From assembly GCF_022398325.1 (NCBI RefSeq), contig NZ_JAKEVD010000022.1:1-64000 (forward strand): a stretch of DNA of 64,000 nucleotides. The letters are read 5' to 3'. A program made the translations under genes and the position numbers. The notes below the pieces were generated by a model. The model saw only the letters and a list, made by a program, of their open reading frames with translations, was not told the DNA's origin and ran no database searches. The DNA is from Shewanella sp. Isolate13. GTDB lineage: Bacteria; Pseudomonadota; Gammaproteobacteria; Enterobacterales; Shewanellaceae. Shown here piece after piece: positions 7,005 through 15,849 of the stretch. Each line of letters starts with the position of its first letter. The stretch's first letter is position 1.

Positions 7005-9887
7005 TTAAGCAGTGATAGTTGATAAATTATCAAAATATTGGGTGAGTGGACGTTTGAATGTTGCAGCGGAAAAAGGTGTGTGCAGGGTGATGTTAAGGCA
7101 GGTGTCACCAGCAGGTATAACCTTATGCTGCACCTTGTCTTGTTTGCGCGCAAAGCGGCTTTTGACCAATCCTAGTTTATGGCTGTTAAGGCTTTTTCGG
7201 TTTTGCACTAAGGTCAGTGTCGCATCGAATGATTTCATTGCGCCTTGATGACATAAGCTTTGAAACGCCTTAAGCGTGCGCTGGTTACAGGGGCAATTGA
7301 AGACCATATCGAGCTTACTCGGCTCATCTAGCCTTGCTAAACTTTTACTCGCCTTTGCTTCAATTACTCTTGCACCGCCTAAGTGCTTAATCGCAGTGCG
7401 TTGCTTTTTATCCAGCACGAACCCTTGGTGTTGCCCCAATTGCTGCCACGCTTCGCTAAGGGTTTTCATGGTAAGCTCACCCGTTGTCAACATGCGTATC
7501 GCCTGGCCATTCATGAGATAAAAAGTTTGTTCGCTATGCCATTGCCTTGGTATATGCTCACTCCATTGTTTCAACCACTTATCGTCGCTCCATTGTTTAT
7601 GCTTAGAAATGGCCTGTTTGGGTACCACCCTTTTTAGGAGTTGCGCCTCACTAAAGCTGGGTTGATGGTACTTTTTGGCTTGTTCAGGCAACGCTGCATA
7701 TTCAGGACTGAGCTCTGCAAGCACTCTGGAGATATCATTTGACCCGGTAGGAATATCTAAAAGGTAGCGCAACTCATCACGGCTGTAGTTGCGTTTATGT
7801 GGTTTAAATAGCGGAATGATCCGCTCAAGGCCATGCAGATAATGACGCCGAGTGGTGGCATAGTGTGCATGGCCAAATTGAGCGCTAATCACGTCAAAAA
7901 GCAAGCTGTCGTTTACCTCGCTAAAATCGCGGCCTTCTAACCAAAAACTAAAGCGTGCTAAGCAATTTTGCTGAGTCAGCATCGTTTGCATGGCGTTATC
8001 ATCGAGCAACGAGGCTAAATGGTTATCTGCGCGCTCATAGGCCAAATGCAATCCTTGCAGATAGGTGAGTTCTACACCTGAGTGGCGTAAATGATGAAAA
8101 CGTACCTGCTGACCAAACAACCCTTTGAGCACTTGCGTCACCGGATATAGATAGTGACTGGCGCGTGAAGCAATCGATTCACCACATAAGGCCAATAATG
8201 GTTGTGCGTTATCACTCTCTGCATGCATCTTAATGACGATACGTACGAGCTTTGCAGCGACTTTTGGCATGACGATATACACATGGCGAGTTTGCCGACT
8301 TTTTGTTTGGCCCTCAGGAGTCCCTGTAATCGTCAGCTGAAAACGGTTGTTTTGATTGCCGACTTGACGAATATCGCCGACTCGAAGACGCAATACCTCT
8401 CCTCGACGTAAAGCGCCGTAAAACCCAAGTAAGGCTGCAACACTGGCAAACAGCCGTTGCAGCACGTGACCATTGTTGGATGATAGTAAGTGCTCGATAA
8501 CCTGATGTAACTGCGAGACGCTCAGCCGAAAAGGATCAATACGAGCAGGTAAGCTTGGCTTTTCAAACTGACTTAAATCAAGGTGGTCGGTTAATGGTTG
8601 CTGTGCCACGCTGCGCAAAAATTGGTAGAAATGCCAAGCCTGAGAGTCTTTGCTCTCAAGCATTGCAAATGCTTGCTGCGCCCATTCGACTAATTTATCG
8701 GGTTCGCAGGCTGCTTGATATGATAACGGAGCAAGGTTTTTGTAAAAGTTGCTATAGCGGTCGACAGTATCCGCAGGGAGGTTGTCACGTTTAATTCCGC
8801 CCTCAATAAATAGCGATTCACAAAAGTGAAACAGCAGTTTGGGGAGGATGTTATCTTGAGTCCAATTGGGCACCAATGGCATGACGGCTGATGCTGATAT
8901 GGTGCTTTTACGGCGGTAATACTTGATTAAATCTCTGTGCGGCCAATGAGGCTTGCTCGATTTTGATGTAATGCTGCCTTGCTTTTCTAATTGAGGAAAT
9001 ACGATAGGCTGATAAAGCGAATTTTTGACTGCAACAGGTAGAGTCGGGTTGTAGGTGTACGCCAATGTTGCGACATGGCGTTGAGGATCGGAAATATCAC
9101 GCAATAGCTCGGCAGGCACTTGATAATGATGATGCCACAACGATTGAAACGTGCGCTGCCAGTGGGCTGCCGAGCGCGGAGTGAGGTAATAAGGCTGCGC
9201 CGATAACTCCTGATTTAACGCTTGTATCAGTGCATTGGTGGTTGGCACCTGAGTTTGCTGCAGCATATATTGTTGTAAGAGCCGATAAGCAAACAACGGC
9301 AATGGCAACCGAGTAAAGCTTGGTTGAGTGTTGTTAGCAAACGCAGCGATAGGCGTTGGGTGCGGCACCTTAAGGGTATATTGACCTTCAAAATACTCAA
9401 TGGGCTCAGCACTACTGAGAACCGCTTGCCAGTAATTCAATGGCAGAGGAGCGACCTCTATGTAGAGTACAGTAAGTAACCAGGCTAATTCGCTTTTTAA
9501 CTCGCTCTTAGGTTCGGCGATAAAGTGCTGGCGTTGCAGTTGGTAGCCTCGAAGTAATGTACCTGCATTGTCGTTGAGGATTTGTATTTTACGCATCCAC
9601 TTGAGTGCAATATCTGTGAACTGTTTTTCTTGTCGCTTAGGCAGCGTCCAATCACAGACATCATGCAGATATTGTAAGACTTGGTTTCGTGCTCGTTTAA
9701 GTCGGCGTTGACGCCCCGTGGGGATGTCGGTAATAGCTTTATTGATTAGCTTTAGGTTTACAGCCTTGAGTTGACGTTCGCGGGAGTGCGGTTCCATGCG
9801 CAGGCATATCCATTCTATATCGGTGCGCTCTTCTATCGCTTGTCCCTGATCTATATGGTAGCGCTGTAGCGTACTGTAATTGAGCAT
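7005..9887 (-). CDS. Very large tyrosine recombinase of the recombination module (protein C)
   Basis: The frame opens at 10004, but the start at 9887 is better: it has GGAGGG 8 nt upstream and follows the stop of the upstream gene by 1 nt. That gives 960 residues, more than twice the usual integrase size. The catalytic domain is in the middle (about 490-730): Arg in GALRRGEVLRL, Lys in TKSRQTRHV, HxxR in RFHHLRHSG, His in QFGHAHY and Tyr in RRHYLHGLE. About 65 residues are inserted between HxxR and the last His. Roughly 450 N-terminal and 230 C-terminal residues lie outside the core, the latter with a Cys pair (FNCPCNQ). Role: the probable catalytic DNA strand-exchange enzyme of the element. 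Confidence 0.85.
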   Translation of the reverse strand: MLNYSTLQRYHIDQGQAIEERTDIEWICLRMEPHSRERQLKAVNLKLINKAITDIPTGRQRRLKRARNQVLQYLHDVCDWTLPKRQEKQFTDIALKWMRKIQILNDNAGTLLRGYQLQRQHFIAEPKSELKSELAWLLTVLYIEVAPLPLNYWQAVLSSAEPIEYFEGQYTLKVPHPTPIAAFANNTQPSFTRLPLPLFAYRLLQQYMLQQTQVPTTNALIQALNQELSAQPYYLTPRSAAHWQRTFQSLWHHHYQVPAELLRDISDPQRHVATLAYTYNPTLPVAVKNSLYQPIVFPQLEKQGSITSKSSKPHWPHRDLIKYYRRKSTISASAVMPLVPNWTQDNILPKLLFHFCESLFIEGGIKRDNLPADTVDRYSNFYKNLAPLSYQAACEPDKLVEWAQQAFAMLESKDSQAWHFYQFLRSVAQQPLTDHLDLSQFEKPSLPARIDPFRLSVSQLHQVIEHLLSSNNGHVLQRLFASVAALLGFYGALRRGEVLRLRVGDIRQVGNQNNRFQLTITGTPEGQTKSRQTRHVYIVMPKVAAKLVRIVIKMHAESDNAQPLLALCGESIASRASHYLYPVTQVLKGLFGQQVRFHHLRHSGVELTYLQGLHLAYERADNHLASLLDDNAMQTMLTQQNCLARFSFWLEGRDFSEVNDSLLFDVISAQFGHAHYATTRRHYLHGLERIIPLFKPHKRNYSRDELRYLLDIPTGSNDISRVLAELSPEYAALPEQAKKYHQPSFSEAQLLKRVVPKQAISKHKQWSDDKWLKQWSEHIPRQWHSEQTFYLMNGQAIRMLTTGELTMKTLSEAWQQLGQHQGFVLDKKQRTAIKHLGGARVIEAKASKSLARLDEPSKLDMVFNCPCNQRTLKAFQSLCHQGAMKSFDATLTLVQNRKSLNSHKLGLVKSRFARKQDKVQHKVIPAGDTCLNITLHTPFSAATFKRPLTQYFDNLSTITA

Positions 9888-9888
9888 A

Positions 9889-11475
9889 TCACTTACCCTC
9901 CGTGAACGGTGGCAGCTGTAAAAAGTCACTAATGCCATTGAGGTGCTTGGTGAGCTTTTTTTGCGATGCAGGGAAGTGCATATCACTGCCAAGGTGTTCA
10001 CCAAAAGAGGAATGTCCCATTAGCTGGTCAACATCTTGGGTGGATAATACCGGATCGAGGGCCGCTCTGGCATGCTGAGCAAAAAAGTGCCGTAGTTGGT
10101 AGGGCACCACTCGATCGTTTGGGTAGCATTGAGACCAATGTTGCATCATAAAGTGCCGTAATGCTTTTGCTGTAAGTGGCACCGGCTCACCCAGTTCATT
10201 GACTTGAAACCACAGCAATGCAGAGGGAGTATACATTGGGAAAAGTTGGTTGAGCTGATGTTTAAGCTGTTCAAATCGCAGGATTGCTTGCTGCAGGTAG
10301 TTAGGCAGCGTCACACTGCGCCAGCGACCTTTGTCGCTAACAATAGCGTGTTGAAAGTTAAAGCAGCAAGCTTGCTCAAGCGTAATGGCATGAGTCGGGC
10401 GAACGCCAGTTAATACGATGAACAGTAATGCGAGTTCATTGGCGCGAAAATTAACTAACTCACGGAGGGTGGTTATTGTGTGCTGCGGGTGGGTAAGTTG
10501 CTGCGCTTGTTGGTGAATATGACGAAAAAAATACCGTACTTTGTCCACTTCCAACATACGCTGTGAGCCAATGGGAAGCGGTGGGGTTTTGATATAGGTT
10601 TTCGTTGCCTTAGTGAGATCGAGGTGAAACTCTGCAATCCTGCCGGATTCTGATAAGTACGCTGGTAGCGGATCGTTTTTATGTAACAGTGAGCGCTCAT
10701 TTGCACTGATGGGGAGGGATACATTGAGCATCGGTTCGAGCTCAGGTGTCATCAGAACTTGACGTAGCCTATCTAGATATCGGGTTTGCGCATGAAAGAT
10801 CTCATAGCGGAGCTGCTCGCTGTCTTGGTATTGATAGGCACTGGCAGAGTGATGATGTAGTCCCTCTTCTCCGAGTAGCATACGTTTACTGAGTGTCGAT
10901 AGCCCGCTATCAAGATTGGCCAACGTTTTAAAGTAGCTAAAGAATCCGTCACGGCGTATGCGATGTCGCCCTAATAACGAAGATGGTGTACGCCACTTTT
11001 TCGTCAATCCATGAATGAAAGCCTCTTTTTCCTGAATAGATAATCCCCAATGCTCGGTAGTCTGGGTTAATGCATGACTAAAGTAGGCATTGAGTCCGTT
11101 TGGTAAGGGTTGCCATTGCCATTTAATACCATGGTGTGTGTCGTGCGCCAGTGCATACTCGACCCAGGAAATATTATTCATCCGTACTCGCCGTAGTGAA
11201 TTGGCTCTGCACGGCTCACTGCCGGTGAGGATGTTTATCGTGGGGATATCGTTAGTAGTCCGGCAATCAGCAAGTTCGCCTGTGAGCCATAGGTAGGTAA
11301 AATAAAACCGCTGTCGATCGTAGGAGTTTATCTTACCGTCAGAGGCAGGTTGTACGCGCGGTTTTAATCGGTGCAGAGCTGTAAGTAGTGTTAGAGCTAC
11401 GCTCATTGGCTCTGGGTAGACACCGCCGCTATTACGCTGACGCGCCTGACGTTTGATAGCACTTAGTTTACTCAT
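9889..11475 (-). CDS. Tyrosine-recombinase-like protein apparently lacking the Tyr nucleophile (protein B)
   Basis: The 528-residue protein shows a tyrosine-recombinase core at its C-terminus: Arg in LTGVRPTHAITLEQ (about residue 360), Arg-His in VPYQLRHFFAQHA (about 462) and GHSS in QLMGHSSFGEH. Where the nucleophilic Tyr should follow GHSS there is only LGSDMHFPASQ, so no Tyr is visible at the expected distance. The start ATG has AAGGA upstream and overlaps the preceding gene by 8 bp. It is probably a structural partner of the large recombinase, binding DNA without cutting. Alternatively an unusual Tyr position may be used. The N-terminal 300 residues have no recognised domain. Confidence 0.8.
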   Translation of the reverse strand: MSKLSAIKRQARQRNSGGVYPEPMSVALTLLTALHRLKPRVQPASDGKINSYDRQRFYFTYLWLTGELADCRTTNDIPTINILTGSEPCRANSLRRVRMNNISWVEYALAHDTHHGIKWQWQPLPNGLNAYFSHALTQTTEHWGLSIQEKEAFIHGLTKKWRTPSSLLGRHRIRRDGFFSYFKTLANLDSGLSTLSKRMLLGEEGLHHHSASAYQYQDSEQLRYEIFHAQTRYLDRLRQVLMTPELEPMLNVSLPISANERSLLHKNDPLPAYLSESGRIAEFHLDLTKATKTYIKTPPLPIGSQRMLEVDKVRYFFRHIHQQAQQLTHPQHTITTLRELVNFRANELALLFIVLTGVRPTHAITLEQACCFNFQHAIVSDKGRWRSVTLPNYLQQAILRFEQLKHQLNQLFPMYTPSALLWFQVNELGEPVPLTAKALRHFMMQHWSQCYPNDRVVPYQLRHFFAQHARAALDPVLSTQDVDQLMGHSSFGEHLGSDMHFPASQKKLTKHLNGISDFLQLPPFTEGK

Positions 11476-12556
11476 GACTTAAATCCTTATCGTCATTGTT
11501 GACGATCTTGTGGGTGGGAGTCCGGATTGCTGATGGTGATACCCTAGCGAGGAGTGCCAATCGGTTCTTTTTAGGCAGTGATATGGATGATAGTGCTGGA
11601 TTGGATTTGGCGGTGTCGAGTCGAGTGGCTAAGATTTTTAGCGACGAAGATTGGTAGTTGTATTGCAATGCAGGCAGAGTGAGCATTAATGTCGTGATTG
11701 TCTGTTCGATGTTATTGTCTGAACTCGGGTGCACACATAGGCTAACTTTTTGAGATTGCGCGCAGGGGTGTTCTCGCAGTAGCGCAAACAGTGGTTCGGG
11801 CATTAAAAGCAGATAGTGATCCGAAGTTGAGGCTATTACATGCAGGGTTAGTGTCTGCAGCAAGAGCTGTATTTCGTGCTCATGAAGTTGTTCAACCACG
11901 TAAGGGGTAAACTGCACCGTTATCTCATCGCTGAGTATACTTGCGACCATCGGGTGGTACTCGAGGGTAAAACTGCTAATCAAGCGCTGCTTTGTTTTCA
12001 TAGCATTCCCGCAAGGATCCTTTCTCGCGCCCTGTTGTCGATTCTTTTTTGCGATAAAAGGCTGTTTACTCATGCCCCCTCTAACTATTTTAGCTCTGAT
12101 TGCCGAGGGGGAGAGCTGAGCCAATTCACTAAATCGTTTTTTTGAGAGTGTTGAAAAACCGTGTGCTTTAGAAGTGCATATTAGATGATGTAGCATTTCA
12201 GGCAGTCGCTTTTGATCTTGGTACACTAACGTCGGTTTAATTAAGGTTAACGCGGTCAAAGCCGGTTCAGCTTTCTTGTTAATGAGTAAGGGGGCTATTA
12301 GTTTTTGATAGCTCGGTTGGATCCGCTGTAAATCCAGTAATGGCATATCAACTAGTTGCTCACAGGTACCGTAGCTAGAGTTGCGTGCAACAGGAATTGG
12401 GGGGCTATCTAGGATTAGCTGAACTTGTTCAATAGTCAGCATATGGATCGTAGGGAGCACTGATAATGAAAAAACATCACCGGAGAGTAATGTGATCAGT
12501 TTCGGATGGTGCTGCAATTGCACACTATTGAGTATGACTTTTTTTGATTTAGGCAT
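11468..12556 (-). CDS. Recombination-module protein A with internally duplicated domain
   Basis: First gene of the four-gene operon, with GGAGGG 4 nt before the ATG. The 362 residues consist of two related halves: HHPKLITLLSGDV and LSKKRFSELAQLSPSAIRAK in the first (about 16-155), YHPMVASILSDEI and LPKKNRLALLARVSPSAIRTP in the second (about 198-345). The repeated LSPSAIR-type ending is short, basic and helical, and could touch DNA. No recombinase catalytic residues are seen. I do not recognise the family. Co-transcription with two recombinase-type proteins suggests an accessory factor that recognises paired sites, which is inference. Confidence 0.75.
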   Translation of the reverse strand: MPKSKKVILNSVQLQHHPKLITLLSGDVFSLSVLPTIHMLTIEQVQLILDSPPIPVARNSSYGTCEQLVDMPLLDLQRIQPSYQKLIAPLLINKKAEPALTALTLIKPTLVYQDQKRLPEMLHHLICTSKAHGFSTLSKKRFSELAQLSPSAIRAKIVRGGMSKQPFIAKKNRQQGARKDPCGNAMKTKQRLISSFTLEYHPMVASILSDEITVQFTPYVVEQLHEHEIQLLLQTLTLHVIASTSDHYLLLMPEPLFALLREHPCAQSQKVSLCVHPSSDNNIEQTITTLMLTLPALQYNYQSSSLKILATRLDTAKSNPALSSISLPKKNRLALLARVSPSAIRTPTHKIVNNDDKDLSHE

Positions 12557-12656
12557 CCTGCCCTCCTTAACAATCCGTGTTAGATCTCTGTTTGCAAATA
12601 CTTGAACAATTAACTACAGAGAATCGACTTAGTCCTTTTGCATTACTGTATATATA

Positions 12657-12717
12657 TACATATGCATATATTGGGTGAGAAGTCAAAGTGATTATTTTTC
12701 GGTGAGAACATAAAGTG
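12657..12717 (-). promoter_or_regulatory. Probable promoter and 17-bp direct repeat upstream of the recombinase operon
   Basis: On the minus strand, TTGACT (12681-12686) and TATGTA (12657-12662) are separated by 18 nt, a reasonable sigma-70 match about 100 nt before the first gene. Overlapping and upstream of the -35 box a 17-bp word occurs twice in tandem (12674-12690 and 12701-12717, 14 of 17 identical, offset 27 bp), starting GGTGAGAA and ending AAAGTG. It could be an operator or recombinase-binding repeat. Confidence 0.5.
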
Positions 12718-13160
12718 TCTCGTTATCCACATCCCCCAAAATATAGGATTGTAGGACAGTATTTTAGTGTGCGATAGGAGATTGAATTTAAAGTGAATAT
12801 CTTGATTTTGGGTAAGTTCTATTAATTGTTAATCAAGTAAACCTTCTAGATTCAGCGCTAGATTTTTCCGTAAGTAGAAAGCTGGTTTTTTTTAAATGAA
12901 AATTCAAATCGACTCAGCGTGAATAAAACGGGTTAAAGCGCTAGAAGGGAAAGATCGATGCTTAAAAGCTGTACTCAGAAGACCGACTCAAAGTCGAGTT
13001 GAGCAAGGAGGCGATGGTAAGAAAGTGGTAAAGTTATCTCTGCAGGGTGAGATGGTAAGGTACGGTGTAAACTCAAGTTTGAGCTAATACATATATAAGC
13101 GCTGATAATTTCTGTTTCCAATAAGCAGTGCTTAATCAAGCACTGCTTATTGGACGTTTA
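12718..13160. other. Intergenic stretch with a strong hairpin
   Basis: No gene is seen. The notable element is a perfect 16-bp inverted repeat with a 4-nt loop at 13118-13153 (arms CCAATAAGCAGTGCTT and its complement). It lies just past the stop of the minus-strand gene at 13161. It has no T-tail, so it could be a bidirectional transcription stop, a stabilising 3' hairpin or a mobile-element remnant. Confidence 0.6.
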
Positions 13161-13859
13161 CTAGCTAGTTCGTTCTGAACTGAAATAGTCGTAGAGTAGA
13201 TCGAGCGGTGTATGCCCTGAGTGTTCGAGTATTCGCTGACGAAATAGCCCCTCAGAACAGTGCGTTAACTCATTCCAGTCGGGTTGTTCAGATAGAAACA
13301 ATTCACCACAATGATCGGGATTGACGGCGTTCCAAATATCCTTAATTTGGCTATCGATATCATCGTCGAAATTCAGATTTTTTCTTAAATCGAGAATAAA
13401 TCTGTACCATTCATCGTAGGTTAGCCATGCGCCGTTAGCATCGACAGGCAAAACGTAAAAGGTTATATCAGGAGAATATGGCGAGGGGTTAGCATAATAG
13501 GGCGTTTCTATGATCTCACCATTATCGTGAATAGCAACACACAAATCGCCTTGACTAAAGGTACACTGCACATCGCTTTCTAATAGTTGAGCGATGTGTT
13601 CATTGGTTGACCATGAATGCTTCTTCACGCCGGATGATTCGAGTGCTGCTAAAAACTCATTCACCTTGAGCAGCACTGAACTCTGCGCTTTCATTGCCTC
13701 TAGGCCGCTGAAACCTGCATTCCTAGCCAGAGCCTGGTAGCCCTGATTGAGCTTACATTGTCGTATTTCAGTTGGAATGTCTCGAAATTCGAGTTTAAAA
13801 CAATCTAAAAGAGCGGTTGTAGATATTTCAACAAAATCTGAATATGCATTAATATTCAT
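13161..13859 (-). CDS. Conserved-looking hypothetical protein, 232 aa
   Basis: This is a single intact soluble protein with no signal peptide or membrane segment. The N-terminal third contains NQGYQALARNAGFSGLEAMKAQ, a helix pattern (ALAR..GF..LEAM) seen in several small proteins carried on plasmids and islands. The remainder is acidic and aromatic-rich (DEWYRFILDLRKNLNFDDD). It stands alone between the recombinase operon and IS debris and ends at a 16-bp hairpin, which fits an island cargo gene. I do not recognise a function. Confidence 0.65.
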   Translation of the reverse strand: MNINAYSDFVEISTTALLDCFKLEFRDIPTEIRQCKLNQGYQALARNAGFSGLEAMKAQSSVLLKVNEFLAALESSGVKKHSWSTNEHIAQLLESDVQCTFSQGDLCVAIHDNGEIIETPYYANPSPYSPDITFYVLPVDANGAWLTYDEWYRFILDLRKNLNFDDDIDSQIKDIWNAVNPDHCGELFLSEQPDWNELTHCSEGLFRQRILEHSGHTPLDLLYDYFSSERTS

Positions 13860-14143
13860 AATATTACCTCGAGTTATATTGGATTTGACTGCCTATCGTG
13901 TTTGATTTTATTGATACGGCGTTCACCAACAGTACCGAGCTAGTATTTTTTCTGAATAAAATCTCATTTTTACAGCAAACACACCATAGCCATGAGTGGC
14001 TGTTCTCAACCTACAACTACAATGGCTTTATGTCAACCTAGTATTTCAGTGGGTTTAATAGCAAGGGTGCCAAGCTGAGACGCCTGCTTACGATTTAATC
14101 CCCTGTAGTGGGAAAACCTAGTACAGGCGCTCTAGCCATGATT

Positions 14144-14517
14144 TTGGAGCGTAAAAGTCGCTTTTACTTGGCCAAAAAGTGGCTTCTAAGTCTGCAATAG
14201 ATGTAAATAAAGCGACAATAGATTTACTTATGCTATATAAATAACATGTTCATACTATTGCAGCTGATAATGATCGAGAGATTGCCAAACACGAAGAGAT
14301 AGTAGAAGCATTGAATGCTGATATTTACGTTGCTCATCCCTATAGTTCATAGGGGCGTGGTGCCAATAAAAACGCTAATGGTCTTTTGAGGCTGTATCTA
14401 CAGTAAGGCACTGATTTAAGAGTGGTAACAGATAAGGGTATTCTATTTGCACAAAATAGAATAAATCATCGACACAAAGAAGTGTTTAGGGTTCGAGCAG
14501 CCTGCAGTGGTTTTTAA
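14144..14517 (+). pseudogene. IS30-family transposase remnant
   Basis: Translation shows the catalytic core of an IS30 transposase, broken by several stops and a frameshift near 14175. LERKSRFYLAKK is followed after the shift by VASKSAIDVNKATIDLL, then VHTIAADNDREIAKHEEIVEAL, DIYVAHPYSS, GRGANKNANGLLR and a decayed end. DND corresponds to the second DDE residue (normally DNG), and the normal W after HPYSS is a stop. Neither the N-terminus nor intact inverted repeats were found, so this is an immobile relic. Confidence 0.85.
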
Positions 14518-14855
14518 GGGTATGGCTTTAACTGCTTGATATTAGAGAGTATCGCACCTCGCTGTTGAATGCTAAGGATTATCGACTTGATGATTACCAA
14601 GTGATGCTAGATAGCATACTAGAATATATCCTTCGATAACTAACGATATAGCATTATAAGATCTATTAATAAGCATATTTCAGCGACAAAAGGGGTTATG
14701 TACTTGCTAGTCATAACTGATGTTATTCGGCACTCATCATACTCCATGGCGATTTGAGCATTTTTAATACTCATCAATCGGAAAGTGCCAATAACAACAG
14801 GGTCTATATTTGTGCACAACCGCAGACTATCAGTGATATCTCGGGCTACGGAGCG

Positions 14856-15497
14856 GTTTGTGAACGTTCCTACACCTATAGTGTGGTTGCAGCGAAAGCC
14901 AGATATAAAGGGCTGCCCAGCCGTTTGTGATCGTTCATACACCTATAGTGTGGTTGCAGCGAAAGCTTGATATAACGGGCTGCCCAGGCGTTTGTGATCG
15001 TTCATACACCTATGGGGGATTGCTGCGAAAGCCTTGGTATCTCTGGCTGCACCGTAGTTTGCGATCGTTCCTGCCCCTATGGGTATTGCTGCGAAAGCCT
15101 TGGTATCTCTGGCTGCGCCGCAGTTTGTGATCGTTCCTGCCCCTATGATTGACTGCAGTGAAATCCTTGGTGTCTCTGGCTGGCCAACGGTCTGTGATTG
15201 TTCGTACCCCTATGATTGACTGCAGTGAAATCCTTGGTATCTCTGGCTGCACCGCAGTTTGTGAACGTTCCTGCACCTATGATTGATTGCAGTGAAAGCC
15301 TTTGTATCTCTGGCTGCACCGCAGTTTGTGATCGTTCGTACCCCTATGGGTGATTGCTGCGAAAGCCTTGGTATCTCTGGTTGCACCGTAGTTTGCGATC
15401 GTTCCTGCCCCTATGGGTATTGCTGCGAAAGCCTTGGTATCTCTGGCTGCGCCGCAGTTTGTGATCGTTCGTACCCCTATGGGGGATTGCTGCGAAA
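14856..15497. repeat. 67-bp tandem repeat, about 9.6 units
   Basis: Units start at 14856, 14923, 14990, 15057, 15123, 15190, 15257, 15324, 15391 and 15457 (last one partial); two are 66 bp and the rest 67. Each begins GTTTGTGATCGTTC or a close variant, then CCTATG, a GAAAGCC word and GGTATCTCTGGCTGC. Neighbouring units share variants (GATTGACTGCAG type against GGGTATTGCTGCG type), which points to local amplification. 67 is not a multiple of three, so protein coding is unlikely. Confidence 0.92.
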
Positions 15498-15540
15498 CTA
15501 ATTCATCAATCGGAAAGTGCCAATAACAACAGGGTCTGTA

Positions 15541-15795
15541 TTTGTGCACAACCGTAGAGAATAATGTCTGTGCCGACATTTGTGCATATGCGCACAACCG
15601 TAGAGAATAATGTCCGTCCCGACATTTGTGCATATGTGCACAACCGTAGAGAATAATGTTTGTGCCGACATTTGTGCATATGTGCACAACCGTAGAGAAT
15701 AATGTCTGTGCCGACATTTGTGCATATGTGCACAACCGTAGAGAATAATGTCTGTGCCGACATTTGTGCATATGTGCACAACCGCAGACTATCAG
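15541..15795. repeat. 46-bp tandem repeat, about 5 units
   Basis: Full units start at 15579, 15625, 15671 and 15717, with partial ones at 15541 and 15763. Each carries GTGCATATGTGCAC (5-bp arms GTGCA/TGCAC), then AACCGTAGAGAATAATGT and CCGACA. Units differ at only a few positions. There are no unique spacers, so this is not CRISPR. Regularly spaced small palindromes recall iterons, but no replication gene is nearby. Confidence 0.9.
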
Positions 15796-15849
15796 TGATA
15801 TCTCGGGCTACGGAGCCGTTTGTGATCGTTCATACCCCTATGTTTGATT

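Larger units (their letters stand above)
14771..15840. repeat. Higher-order nested satellite: flank + 67-bp array + flank + 46-bp array
   Basis: A flank of about 51 bp starting TCATCAATCGG occurs at 14771 and 15503. A second flank starting CAGACTATCAG occurs at 14822 and 15782. At the left copy the two flanks are directly joined and followed by the 67-bp array. At the right copy the 46-bp array lies between them and a single 67-bp unit follows (15818). The locus therefore looks like two copies of one composite unit whose internal arrays expanded differently. Confidence 0.85.

Noticed and set aside
9888..10004. Upstream start of the large recombinase
   Set aside because: It would overlap the previous gene by 116 bp without a ribosome site; ATG 9887 has GGAGGG and follows that gene directly.
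5736..12556. Firm naming of the operon as ginABCD
   Set aside because: The match to GInt islands is from memory, and only two of four products look like recombinases, so gene symbols were not assigned.
15277..15781. Overlapping minus-strand reading frames through the 46-bp array
   Set aside because: The 46-bp unit is free of stops in all three minus frames, so long frames arise by chance; the products are pure repeats of the unit.
14771..15840. Tandem repeats as a CRISPR array
   Set aside because: Units are contiguous and nearly identical, with no unique spacers and no cas genes.
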